Positions 1-7,292 of a DNA stretch of 13,823 nucleotides are shown here, one piece after another. Source of the DNA: JAUXEH01 sp965602945 (GTDB lineage Bacteria > Acidobacteriota > Aminicenantia > Aminicenantales > Aminicenantaceae); NCBI GenBank assembly GCA_965602945.1, contig CBFDBC010000083.1:1-13823 (forward strand), in the 5' to 3' direction. Below the pieces are notes generated by a model. The model ran no database searches. It saw only the letters and a program-made list of their open reading frames with translations, and was not told the origin of the DNA. Position 1 is the stretch's first letter. The number at the start of each line of letters is the position of its first letter. The position numbers were made by a program, and so were the translations under genes.

Positions 1-2313
1 GATCGACTGGTAGCTGACGGTCAGCAGGGCGATCGCCAGCGCCAAAAAGGCGGACGTGCCGAATACCCACCAGGGAAGCGGGATCCGGTAGGCAAATCCC
101 AGCAGCCATTGGTGAATGGCGAAGTAGGCGACCGGCCAGGCAACGAGGTTGGCCACGATCACCCATTTGGTGAAATCTTTAGACAGCAGAAACACTATTT
201 GGGAGGTCGTGGCCCCCAGGACCTTGCGGATACCGATCTCCTTGGTACGCTGTTCCGCCATGTATGAAGCCAGGCCGAAAAGACCCAGGCAGGAGATGGA
301 GACGGCCAGCAATGTAAAGATCCGGAAGAGGATTCCTGTGCGCTGTTCCGCCCGGTAGAGCAGATCCAGGGCCTCGTCCATGAAGCGGTAGCGGAAGTCG
401 AATCCCGGGGCGAACGTGTTCCAGACCTCCTCGACATGCGCGAGGCTCTGAGGCATGTCTTCACCTCTCAGACGCATAAATAGGACACGGCTGCTCGCAG
501 GAGAAAAGATCAGGATCAGGGGATCGATCTCCTGGCGCAGGGAGCGGAAATGGTAGTCCTTGACCATCCCCTGGATCGTGAGGTTGTTCTCCCCTAAGGT
601 CAGCCTCTGGCCCACCGGGTCCTCCATGCCCATGGCGCGGGCAGCCGCCTCATTCACGGCCACGGCAGTGTCTTGATCCGTGGAGAACTCCCTGGAAAGG
701 CCGCGGCCGGCGATCAACTCGATCCCCATGGTTTTGAAAAAGTCTTCATCCACGAAGCTGGCCCGCATCAAAATTTCCTCGTCGGGGGCCTGTCCCTCCC
801 AACGCCAGAGGCTGTTGGAGAAGCTGTAACCGTACGTCGGGACGTTGGCGCTGGCAGTCACAGCCAGGATGTTGGGATGAGCCAACAGTTCCTGTTTCAC
901 GGCATCGAACTGTTCCCGCATCTGCCCCCGCATACTCAGATAGACCAGGTGCTCCTTGTCATAGCCGAGTTTTTTGTTGCGCATGTAATCCAGTTGATAA
1001 TAGACCACCAGGGTACATATGATGAGAAGGATGGTCAGGGAGAACTGGAAGACCACCAGGAATTTGCGGAAAAGTGAGGACCTCGCCCCGGACTGCACGC
1101 TGCCTTTGAGCACTCGGACCGGCTGAAAGCCGGACAGGAACAGGGCCGGATAGGTGCCGGAGATGAATCCCGTCGCAAGCGCGATCCCGAGGAGCCCCAG
1201 CCAGAGCCAGGCGCTGGAGGACAACCTCAGGGATAATTCCTTGGCGGCCAGAGAGTTGAAGGGGCCCAGCAGCAACCACACCAGCCCCAGAGCCAACAGG
1301 AACGCCATGCAGGCCAGGAGCATGGACTCACCGAAGAACTGCCGGATGAGATCTGAGCGGTGTGCGCCGGCCACCTTGCGCATGCCGACCTCACGCGCGC
1401 GGTTGGCGGAACGGGCCGTGGTCAGGTTCATGAAGTTGATGCATGCAATGAGCAGGATGAAGAAGGCCACCAGCGAAAATATGGTCACATAGGTGATGTC
1501 CCCGGAGGCAAAATCAAAATCGTAGTGGGAGTGCAGGTGGATCCGGGTCAGGGGCTGCAGGTTGAGGGCCGCGTCTTTCTCGACGGTGGGCTTGTCGTCC
1601 AGGTAGCGGGCGATCTTGCCGATGACCTCGCCGGCCTTCAGGCCGCCCTGGAGCTTGACATAGGTGGTGAACTGGCTGTTGCCCCAGCGGTCCACGGTGT
1701 AGTTGAGCTCCCGGCCGAACACGAAGGGGACCAGGAAATCGAACCGGATGTGGGAATTCCGCGGCACCTCCTGCAGGATGCCCGTGACCTTGAAGTCGAA
1801 CTGACCGTCCGCATTGAGAATCTTTCCGATGGGGTCCTGCTCACCGAAGTACTTCCGGGCCATCTCTTCCGTGAGGACCAAGGACAAGGGATCTGCCAGG
1901 ACCGTGGCCGGATCGCCCCGCAGCAGTGGGAAAGTGAAGACATCGAAGATCGATTCATCCGCCATGCCCAGAACTTCATCGAAGGTCTTGTCCTCATGGG
2001 TCAGGCGCATGCTGCGGCCCGTGTACCGGACCATGTTGACGATCTCGGGAAAATCATCCCGTAAGGAAGGGCCCAGCGGGCCCTGGGTGATGGCCCACGT
2101 GGTACTGTGGTCCGCGAAGTTGATGTCCTGGATGACCCGAAAGATGTCACCGGCCTTCTCATGAAAGCGGTCGAAGCTCAGCTCGTCCCGGACCCAGAGC
2201 AGGATCAGGATGCAGCAGGCCATGCCTATGGCCAGCCCGGCGATGTTGATGAAGGAATAACCCTTGTGACGCGTGATGTTCCGCACGGCGACTTTGAGAT
2301 AATTTTTGATCAT
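1..2313 (-). CDS. Orphan MacB/FtsX-type ABC transporter permease, C-terminus cut by window edge
   Basis: Reading the minus strand from the ATG at 2313 gives 771 codons with no stop, reaching the window edge. It begins MIKNYLKVAVRNITRHKGYS, followed by a hydrophobic segment (GLAIGMACCILILLWV), a periplasmic MacB-like domain, three more membrane segments around the REVGMRKV motif, and then the same module again ending in RTKEIGIRKVLGA and three final helices. That is eight membrane segments, as expected for a duplicated MacB permease of the kind common in Acidobacteria. It ends in LTVSYQSI; the paralogue at 4661-7276 has 15 more residues after that motif, so only the extreme C-terminus is missing. 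The start has a modest GGAG upstream. No ATPase gene is adjacent. Family assignment is strong. The substrate is unknown; export of lipids, peptides or drugs, or lipoprotein release, are only family-level possibilities. Confidence 0.93.
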   Translation of the reverse strand, partial: MIKNYLKVAVRNITRHKGYSFINIAGLAIGMACCILILLWVRDELSFDRFHEKAGDIFRVIQDINFADHSTTWAITQGPLGPSLRDDFPEIVNMVRYTGRSMRLTHEDKTFDEVLGMADESIFDVFTFPLLRGDPATVLADPLSLVLTEEMARKYFGEQDPIGKILNADGQFDFKVTGILQEVPRNSHIRFDFLVPFVFGRELNYTVDRWGNSQFTTYVKLQGGLKAGEVIGKIARYLDDKPTVEKDAALNLQPLTRIHLHSHYDFDFASGDITYVTIFSLVAFFILLIACINFMNLTTARSANRAREVGMRKVAGAHRSDLIRQFFGESMLLACMAFLLALGLVWLLLGPFNSLAAKELSLRLSSSAWLWLGLLGIALATGFISGTYPALFLSGFQPVRVLKGSVQSGARSSLFRKFLVVFQFSLTILLIICTLVVYYQLDYMRNKKLGYDKEHLVYLSMRGQMREQFDAVKQELLAHPNILAVTASANVPTYGYSFSNSLWRWEGQAPDEEILMRASFVDEDFFKTMGIELIAGRGLSREFSTDQDTAVAVNEAAARAMGMEDPVGQRLTLGENNLTIQGMVKDYHFRSLRQEIDPLILIFSPASSRVLFMRLRGEDMPQSLAHVEEVWNTFAPGFDFRYRFMDEALDLLYRAEQRTGILFRIFTLLAVSISCLGLFGLASYMAEQRTKEIGIRKVLGATTSQIVFLLSKDFTKWVIVANLVAWPVAYFAIHQWLLGFAYRIPLPWWVFGTSAFLALAIALLTVSYQSI

Positions 2314-2418
2314 TTGCAGACTCCAGTAGACAAGATTTCTGAGGAGCGGGGGGAGCGATCTGAGAGCCTGGCGTCGGCACCAATCCCCTGCGGCAGGCAG
2401 GCCCCCTCCATATAGTAG
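2314..2418 (-). pseudogene. Clipped remnant of a permease prefix domain, in frame with the permease
   Basis: Upstream of the ATG at 2313 the permease frame stays open for 35 codons, back to in-frame stops at 2419-2421 and 2428-2430. The stretch at 2314-2385 reads roughly DWCRRQALRSLPPLLRNL then YWSLQ. It aligns with residues 50-75 of the 871-aa paralogue (DLWFWAQILRTIPHYLLDSF then YWSWV), sharing W, Q, LR, P, L and YWS at matching spacing. The first 50 or so residues of the prefix and any PadR gene are absent. No ATG, GTG or TTG exists in frame in this stretch, although a GGAGGGGG purine run lies at 2402-2409. I read it as the leftover of a longer ancestral N-terminus; the alternative is a real extension using a CTG start. 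Confidence 0.6.
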
Positions 2419-2516
2419 TCATGAGATTCAGAACATATCTATCACTAAATACGCCATGGGGCCACATAAGGATGTCGATGTTCTTTCTACGCGGCTACAA
2501 ACAAGGGAAGTGGGTG

Positions 2517-2533
2517 AACCGGCCCGGCCGGTT
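2517..2533 (-). terminator. GC-rich hairpin after the small gene
   Basis: AACCGGCC and GGCCGGTT form a perfect 8-bp dyad around one base, 33 nt past the stop of the small minus-strand gene. No T-run follows on either strand, so it is at best a weak or factor-assisted terminator, or simply an mRNA-stabilising hairpin. The rest of 2419-2565 shows nothing else I can name. Confidence 0.35.
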
Positions 2534-2565
2534 TCGGGCTGGGGAAGACGAGCTGGAATCCCGGC

Positions 2566-2844
2566 CTACCCCTCAGCCCTGACCTTGACGTGCATGGCAA
2601 CCATGCTGATGATCTGATCCCGCACGCTGTCCAGGCTGGTGCCGTCCTTCTTGGGCATGCGCAGAGCCAGGTTGGGAGGCATGACCACCAGGAACTCCGA
2701 TTCCAGCTCGATCACCCGTCCCAGGTCCTTGAGGGGGGCATCTTTGATCGTCCCGGGTTTGGGAACTTCGGGCTCTTCGATATACCGGATGATCTCCTTG
2801 AGCTGCTCCGGGTTCGTGAAGTCGAATGTATCGTCATGGGCCAT
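2566..2844 (-). CDS. Small protein of unknown function (92 aa)
   Basis: The ATG at 2844 sits behind a textbook GGAAGGAG ribosome site (about 7 nt spacing), the best evidence that this is a real gene. The protein is soluble, with no signal peptide or membrane segment. It has an acidic N-terminal third (MAHDDTFDF, then NPEQLKEIIRYIEEPEVP). A central ELESEFLVVMPPNLALRMP stretch looks like beta-strand, and the tail is probably helical (SLDSVRDQIISMVAMHV), ending in RAEG. I do not recognise the family. It lies 252 nt upstream of the left permease on the same strand, so co-transcription is possible but a hairpin lies between. It is divergent from dinB. Confidence 0.72.
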   Translation of the reverse strand: MAHDDTFDFTNPEQLKEIIRYIEEPEVPKPGTIKDAPLKDLGRVIELESEFLVVMPPNLALRMPKKDGTSLDSVRDQIISMVAMHVKVRAEG

Positions 2845-2875
2845 GGGCTTACTCCTTCCGCATCATGTCCTGCAT

Positions 2876-2904
2876 AGTGTACAGTCCCCAGGGCATCCTG
2901 AAAA
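2876..2904 (-). promoter_or_regulatory. Candidate promoter of the small gene
   Basis: On the minus strand, TTTTCA (2899-2904) and TACACT (2876-2881) are separated by 17 nt, each matching the sigma-70 consensus at 4 of 6 positions. The predicted transcription start falls about 25 nt before the ATG, leaving room for the AAGGAG site at 2852-2857. The -35 box lies inside a CTGAAAAG word that also flanks the padR promoter. Confidence 0.4.
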
Positions 2905-2931
2905 GCGGCAATTTTCAGCCTGAAGCTTTTC
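2898..2931. repeat. Overlapping inverted repeats with CTGAAAAG half-sites
   Basis: CTGAAAA (2898-2904) and TTTTCAG (2912-2918) are a perfect 7-bp dyad with a 7-nt loop. GAAAAGC (2900-2906) and GCTTTTC (2925-2931) form a second, overlapping 7-bp dyad. The segment covers the -35 of the candidate small-gene promoter, so it may be a regulator binding site. The CTGAAAAG word recurs at 4244-4251 (complement) and 4299-4306 around the padR promoter. Confidence 0.45.
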
Positions 2932-3017
2932 CGAGACCAGGTGGACTATGAGAGCAGCCGGGCGGCACGTTTCATTCTCAACCTGGCTTTAGAGATGCCG
3001 GCCTTGCGACACAGCCT

Positions 3018-3045
3018 TTGTTCGGAGGATTCCGTGGTGTAGAAT
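3018..3045 (+). promoter_or_regulatory. Candidate dinB promoter with near-consensus -10
   Basis: TAGAAT at 3040-3045 matches the -10 consensus at 5 of 6 positions. TTGTTC at 3018-3023 is a weak -35 at 16-nt spacing. Transcription would start at or within a few bases of the GTG at 3052. I see no clear LexA-type box in 2845-3051. Confidence 0.42.
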
Positions 3046-3051
3046 AGGGCG

Positions 3052-4221
3052 GTGGAAAAAGAGCGCTTCATCGTCCATGTCGACATGGACGCCTTCTACG
3101 CCGCAGTGGAACAACGCGACAATCCTGCCTACCTCGGCAAACCGGTGGTGGTCGGGGCGGATCCCAAGGGAGGGGCCGGCCGCGGTGTGGTCTCAGCATG
3201 TTCGTATGAAGCGCGGGAGTACGGCATACACTCCGCCCTGCCCATTTCCACTGCCTACAGGAAATGCCCACACGCCGTTTTCCTGAGGGGGGATATGCGA
3301 AAATACGCTCGCATATCCCGCCAGATCTTCGGGATCCTGGAGCGGTTCACGCCCGACCTCGAGCCCATCAGCATCGACGAGGCTTTCCTGGACATCAGCG
3401 GGAGCTACCACCTGTTCGGCAGCCCGGAAAACGCCTGCCGGCAGATCAAGGCCGTGGTAAAGGCCGAGACAGGCCTCACCGCCTCCATCGGGATGGCTCC
3501 CAACAAGATGACGGCCAAGATCGCTTCCGATCTGGAAAAACCGGACGGCCTGGTCATCGTGAGCCGTGAGGATCTGCTGGGATTCTTGCATCCCCTTCCC
3601 GTGGGAAAACTCTGGGGTGTGGGGAAACGCACGCTCGCAGCGCTGCAGGCGCTCGACATACGGACTATCGGCGACCTCGCCCGCTGGGAACAGGAGGACA
3701 TGGCGGACCGGTTGGGCAAAGGAGGGATCCATGTCTGGAAGCTGGCCAACGGCATCGACCCTCGTGATGTCAGGGGGGAAGAAGAGGTCAAATCCATCGG
3801 CCACGAGCACACTTTCGCGGAAGACGAGACCGACTGGGACAAGATCGAGGATTCGCTGATGCGGCTGAGCGAGAAGGTCTCGCGGCGGATGCGCAGGCTG
3901 GGTTACAAGGGCCGCACGGTGACCTTGAAGATCCGTCTGGCGGATTTTTCGACCTTCACCCGCGCCGTCACACGGGATGGGGCCACCAATTATGTTGAGG
4001 ATCTTTACAGCAGCGCGCTGCAGAAATCCCGTGAATTCAAGCGGGGCCGCCAGCCCATCCGTCTGATTGGGATCCAGGTTTCCAATCTCGAGCACGAAGA
4101 GCGGCAGCTGGACCTGTTTTCAGGAGCGGGCACCGACACGGATAAAAAGGAACGACTGCACACCGCCGTGGACGCGATCAAGGACCGCTTCGGCGAAGCC
4201 GCCATCAAGCACCGCAAATAG
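3052..4221 (+). CDS. dinB: DNA polymerase IV (Y-family translesion polymerase)
   Basis: A 389-aa protein, close to the usual length. It opens with HVDMDAFYAAVE, supplying metal ligand D11 and a tyrosine (Y16) at the steric-gate position, and has the catalytic SIDEAFLD motif with D109 and E110. After the palm and thumb with helix-hairpin-helix signatures (KLWGVGKRT, TIGDLARW) comes the little-finger domain, then QLDLF at 352-356, a classic beta-clamp-binding motif near the C-terminus. It copies past damaged DNA in the cytosol and is error-prone. The GTG start is forced: an in-frame TAG lies at 3040-3042 and the next in-frame start would remove the D11 motif. Only a weak GGG precedes the start, and the -10 box lies 7 nt away, so the mRNA may be leaderless. 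Downstream, 107 nt separate it from padR, which has its own promoter. Confidence 0.96.
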   Translation: MEKERFIVHVDMDAFYAAVEQRDNPAYLGKPVVVGADPKGGAGRGVVSACSYEAREYGIHSALPISTAYRKCPHAVFLRGDMRKYARISRQIFGILERFTPDLEPISIDEAFLDISGSYHLFGSPENACRQIKAVVKAETGLTASIGMAPNKMTAKIASDLEKPDGLVIVSREDLLGFLHPLPVGKLWGVGKRTLAALQALDIRTIGDLARWEQEDMADRLGKGGIHVWKLANGIDPRDVRGEEEVKSIGHEHTFAEDETDWDKIEDSLMRLSEKVSRRMRRLGYKGRTVTLKIRLADFSTFTRAVTRDGATNYVEDLYSSALQKSREFKRGRQPIRLIGIQVSNLEHEERQLDLFSGAGTDTDKKERLHTAVDAIKDRFGEAAIKHRK

Positions 4222-4225
4222 AGCC

Positions 4226-4237
4226 GGGAAGCTTCCC
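4226..4237. repeat. Perfect 12-bp palindrome after dinB
   Basis: GGGAAGCTTCCC lies 5 nt after the dinB stop codon. As RNA it would form only a very tight hairpin, and no T-run follows. It could mark the dinB mRNA end or be a protein site; nothing decides between them. Confidence 0.3.
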
Positions 4238-4243
4238 TGGTAT

Positions 4244-4309
4244 CTTTTCAGATTTTCTGAATAAAAGTCTTGACATCACCGGCATCTATTCATATATTCT
4301 GAAAAGACT
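4244..4309. promoter_or_regulatory. Candidate PadR operator: repeated half-sites around the padR promoter
   Basis: CTTTTCAGA (4244-4252) is a perfect inverted repeat of TCTGAAAAG (4298-4306). A third, related copy, TCTGAATAAAAG (4256-4267), makes a near-palindrome with the first. The left pair abuts the -35 box and the right copy overlaps the -10 and predicted start, a layout typical of an autorepressor. PadR proteins usually bind AT-rich dyads in their own promoters; binding here is inferred. Confidence 0.5.
4270..4298 (+). promoter_or_regulatory. Strong sigma-70-type promoter of padR and the permease
   Basis: TTGACA (4270-4275), a 17-nt spacer and TATATT (4293-4298): a perfect -35 and 5 of 6 at -10 with ideal spacing. 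The predicted start is near 4305, leaving a leader of about 24 nt that contains the AGAGGAG ribosome site (4316-4322). It is the best promoter in the window. Confidence 0.8.
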
Positions 4310-4328
4310 GCGAACAGAGGAGCACAAA

Positions 4329-4664
4329 ATGAAGGAACTGACCCGGTTCGAAGAGCAGATACTGCTTTCTGTCTGGCGGCTCAAAGCCGAGGCATACGGC
4401 ATCACCATATACCGGCACATCCGGGATCTCACCGGCAAGGACCTGGCCATAGGCGGGATCTATTTTCCTCTGGAACGCCTGGTCAAGAAAGGTTTTCTCT
4501 TGGCACAGAAGGGAGAGCCCACGCCGGTGCGCGGCGGCCAGAGCAAGCGCTACTACCGCCTGACCGAGCTGGGTGCCGAGGAGCTGATCCGCTCCAGGAA
4601 GATCCAGGATGCCTTCTGGAAGGGGCTGCCGCCCCTGGAATATGCCATAGGGGACAAACCATGA
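4329..4664 (+). CDS. PadR-family transcriptional regulator
   Basis: A 111-aa winged-helix protein. Residues 4-62 carry the PadR fold: an N-terminal helix (FEEQILLSVWRL), a helix-turn-helix with YGITIYRHIRDL, then GGIYFPLERLVKKGFL as recognition helix and wing. GGQSKRYYRLTELG is the hallmark PadR wing motif, followed by a short C-terminal helix for dimerisation. It starts with a good AGAGGAG site 6 nt upstream. Its TGA overlaps the ATG of the permease in an ATGA junction, so the two are translationally coupled. PadR genes paired this way with large FtsX-type permeases are common in Acidobacteria and usually repress their own operon; the ligand is unknown. Confidence 0.93.
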   Translation: MKELTRFEEQILLSVWRLKAEAYGITIYRHIRDLTGKDLAIGGIYFPLERLVKKGFLLAQKGEPTPVRGGQSKRYYRLTELGAEELIRSRKIQDAFWKGLPPLEYAIGDKP

Positions 4665-7276
4665 GCACGTCACAGAGGAGACGACCATCGAGCGTGGGCA
4701 TCTGGCTGCTCAGCCGCTTACTCAACCGCAGGAAAAACTACGGCTTATTCGGTGACATCGAGGAACTCTACGCCTTTCAGCGGGAGGAGAAGGGGCGATT
4801 CCGGGCGGATCTCTGGTTCTGGGCCCAGATCCTGAGGACGATCCCCCACTACCTGCTGGATTCATTCTACTGGAGCTGGGTCATGTTCCAGAACTACTTC
4901 AAGGTGACCTTCCGCAGCCTGAAGCGGCACAAGGCCTATTCGTTCATCAACTTCGCCGGGCTGGCCGTGGGCATGGCCTGCTGTATCCTGATCCTGACCT
5001 ATGTGCACTGGGAGCTGAGCTATGACCGCTACCACGAGAGGTCCGCCCGGATCTTCCGCCTGGCCGTGAACGGCGACATCAACGACCGGGCCTTCAACAT
5101 CGCTTGTGTCAACAATCCTCCCGGGCCCTATCTCGCCCGGGAGTGGCCGGAGGTTGAGACTGCGGCCCGCATCCGGCCCCGGAACCGATGCGGGATCACC
5201 TTCGAGGATAAACGCTTTATGGAGGAAGGCGTGATGTGGGCGGATGCCTCCCTGTTCGAGGTCTTCAGCTTCCCGCTGAAAACGGGCGCTCCGGAAACGG
5301 CCCTCAAGAATCCCTACACCGCGGTGATCACGGCCGGCATGGCGCTCAAATACTTCGGGGAGGCGAATCCGATCGGCCGCGTCCTGCGGATAGATGACCA
5401 GGCCGACTACACCATCACCGCCGTCATGGAGGATGTGCCGGAGAATTCCCATTTCACCTTCGACCTCCTACTGTCGAATGAAACACGATATGTGGTCAAC
5501 AAGGCCCAGATGACCCGCTGGATGGGGGATTTCAACAACTATACCTACCTCCTGCTCCGACCCGGTGTGAACCCGGCCGATCTGGAGGCCCGCTTCCCCG
5601 CCCTGGTCGAAAAACAGATGGGACGGATCCTCAACGCCATAGGCGGAAAGATCACCTACATCCTGCAGCCTCTGACAAGCATCCATCTTCATTCCCGCCT
5701 GGAAGGCGAGATCGCTCCGGTCAGCGACATCGCCTACGTCTATATTTTTTCGTGTGTGGCCGTGTTCATCCTGCTCCTGGCCTGCATCAACTTCATGAAC
5801 CTGTCGACGGCCCGCTCCGCCAACCGGGCCCGGGAGGTTGGCATGCGCAAGGTCCACGGGGCCGTTAAGTCTACGCTGGTCAGGCAGTTCCTGGGAGAAT
5901 CCATGATCTACAGTTTTGCTTCGCTGGGGTTGGCGCTGCTGTTGGTGGAAGCTGTTATGCCGCTGTTCCGTTCCTTTTCGGCCAGGCAGCTTCACATCCC
6001 GTATTTCGAGCTGGGATGGCTGATCCCGGCCCTCTTGGGACTGGCTTTCCTGGTCGGGCTGGCCGCGGGCAGCTACCCCGCTTTTTACCTGGCCCGATTC
6101 CAGCCCTTCCATGTGCTCAAGAGCAGCTTCGCTGCCGGGCGGAGCAGGAGCCGCTTCCGTCAGATCCTGGTGACGTTTCAGTTCACAGTTTCGACCATTC
6201 TGATCATCGGTACCGCGGTGATCCTCTCACAGGTGAGTTACATGAAGAACAAGCGCCTGGGCTTCGATGAAGAACGTGTGATCGTGGTCAATGTCACCAA
6301 CGATCGGATGCAGGACTCCCTGGATCCCGTAAAGCAGGAAATGCGCATGGTCCCGGGTGTATCGAACGTTGCCATGTCATCTCACGTCCCCGGTTGGGGG
6401 GGGCGGCACAACGTGTGCCTGCCGGAAGGCTTTGCAGCGGATGAATCGGTGATGATGGGGATCATAGGAGTGGATTCCGACTTCCTCCCGGCCCTGGGGA
6501 TCGAACTGGCTGCAGGACGCAATTTCTCACTCGAATTTCCCAGCGATCCCGACAAATCCGTGCTCATCAACGAGACGGCGGCACGGAAGTTCGGCTGGGA
6601 GGAGCCGGTGGGTAAAACGATACGGGAGCTGGACGACCGCGAGATCCTCAAAACCGTGGTGGGAGTCGTCGAGGATTATCATTTCATGTCCCTGCACAAT
6701 ACGATCGAGCCCATGTTGATCACCAATGCCCGGGACAACTACGGTGCCCTGATCATCAAGCTCGGCCCGGGAGCCCTGGCTCGTGCTCTTGAGTCCCTGC
6801 AGGCCAGATGGGATTCCGTCATGCCGGGAATCCCGTTCGATTTCTATTTCCTGGACCAAGAGTTCGACAGCCAATTCCGGGCAGAGGAAAGCCTGAGCCG
6901 GATCTTCGCGTATTTCAGTCTGCTGGCGATCTTCATCGCCTGCCTGGGGCTTTTCGGGATGGCAGCCTACACAACCGAAAAGCGGACCAAGGAAATCGGC
7001 ATCCGCAAGGTGCTTGGTGCATCCTCCGGCCAACTCATCCTGCTGCTGAACCGTGAGTTTGCTGTCCTTGTGATCCTGGCCAATCTCGCGGCCTGGCCCC
7101 TGGTGTACTTGCTCGCAAGGCGCTGGTTGGCAGATTTCGCATACAGGACCTCGCTGAGCCTCGCGATGTTCCTTCTGTGTGCCTTGGCCGTCTTTGCCAT
7201 CGGGATCCTGACGGTCTCCTATCAATCCATCCGGGCGGCACACGCGGACCCGGTCGATTCCTTGAAATACGAATAG
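4661..7276 (+). CDS. Orphan MacB/FtsX-type ABC transporter permease with N-terminal prefix domain
   Basis: An 871-aa inner-membrane protein. Residues 1-75 form a cytosolic prefix (NYGLFGDIEELYAF, then DLWFWAQILRTIP) of the type seen on PadR-linked permeases. Helix 1 (about 95-115) is followed by a periplasmic MacB-like domain (about 118-350), helices near 360-380, 415-435 and 452-478, then a second module: helix 501-523, periplasmic domain 530-745, helices near 747-769, 799-818 and 833-855. REVGMRKVHGA (391) and RTKEIGIRKVLGA (775) are the matching coupling motifs of the two halves. The ATG overlaps the padR stop and has AGGGGA at 4649-4654. No ATPase gene is nearby, so it must use an unlinked one or act without one. 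It is a clear paralogue of the permease at 1-2313. The substrate cannot be told. Confidence 0.95.
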   Translation: MSTSQRRRPSSVGIWLLSRLLNRRKNYGLFGDIEELYAFQREEKGRFRADLWFWAQILRTIPHYLLDSFYWSWVMFQNYFKVTFRSLKRHKAYSFINFAGLAVGMACCILILTYVHWELSYDRYHERSARIFRLAVNGDINDRAFNIACVNNPPGPYLAREWPEVETAARIRPRNRCGITFEDKRFMEEGVMWADASLFEVFSFPLKTGAPETALKNPYTAVITAGMALKYFGEANPIGRVLRIDDQADYTITAVMEDVPENSHFTFDLLLSNETRYVVNKAQMTRWMGDFNNYTYLLLRPGVNPADLEARFPALVEKQMGRILNAIGGKITYILQPLTSIHLHSRLEGEIAPVSDIAYVYIFSCVAVFILLLACINFMNLSTARSANRAREVGMRKVHGAVKSTLVRQFLGESMIYSFASLGLALLLVEAVMPLFRSFSARQLHIPYFELGWLIPALLGLAFLVGLAAGSYPAFYLARFQPFHVLKSSFAAGRSRSRFRQILVTFQFTVSTILIIGTAVILSQVSYMKNKRLGFDEERVIVVNVTNDRMQDSLDPVKQEMRMVPGVSNVAMSSHVPGWGGRHNVCLPEGFAADESVMMGIIGVDSDFLPALGIELAAGRNFSLEFPSDPDKSVLINETAARKFGWEEPVGKTIRELDDREILKTVVGVVEDYHFMSLHNTIEPMLITNARDNYGALIIKLGPGALARALESLQARWDSVMPGIPFDFYFLDQEFDSQFRAEESLSRIFAYFSLLAIFIACLGLFGMAAYTTEKRTKEIGIRKVLGASSGQLILLLNREFAVLVILANLAAWPLVYLLARRWLADFAYRTSLSLAMFLLCALAVFAIGILTVSYQSIRAAHADPVDSLKYE

Positions 7277-7292
7277 AGGAGCGTGCCCCGGC

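Noticed and set aside
1360..2064. 234-aa open frame antisense to the left permease
   Set aside because: The minus-strand permease frame is continuous and homologous to the second permease across this region.
3193..4095. 300-aa open frame antisense to dinB
   Set aside because: It lies wholly within a strongly supported dinB, has low-complexity composition, no family motif and no ribosome site; it is a high-GC antisense artefact.
6527..7243. 238-aa open frame antisense to the second permease
   Set aside because: Shadow of the FtsX module; no ribosome site and no protein-like features.
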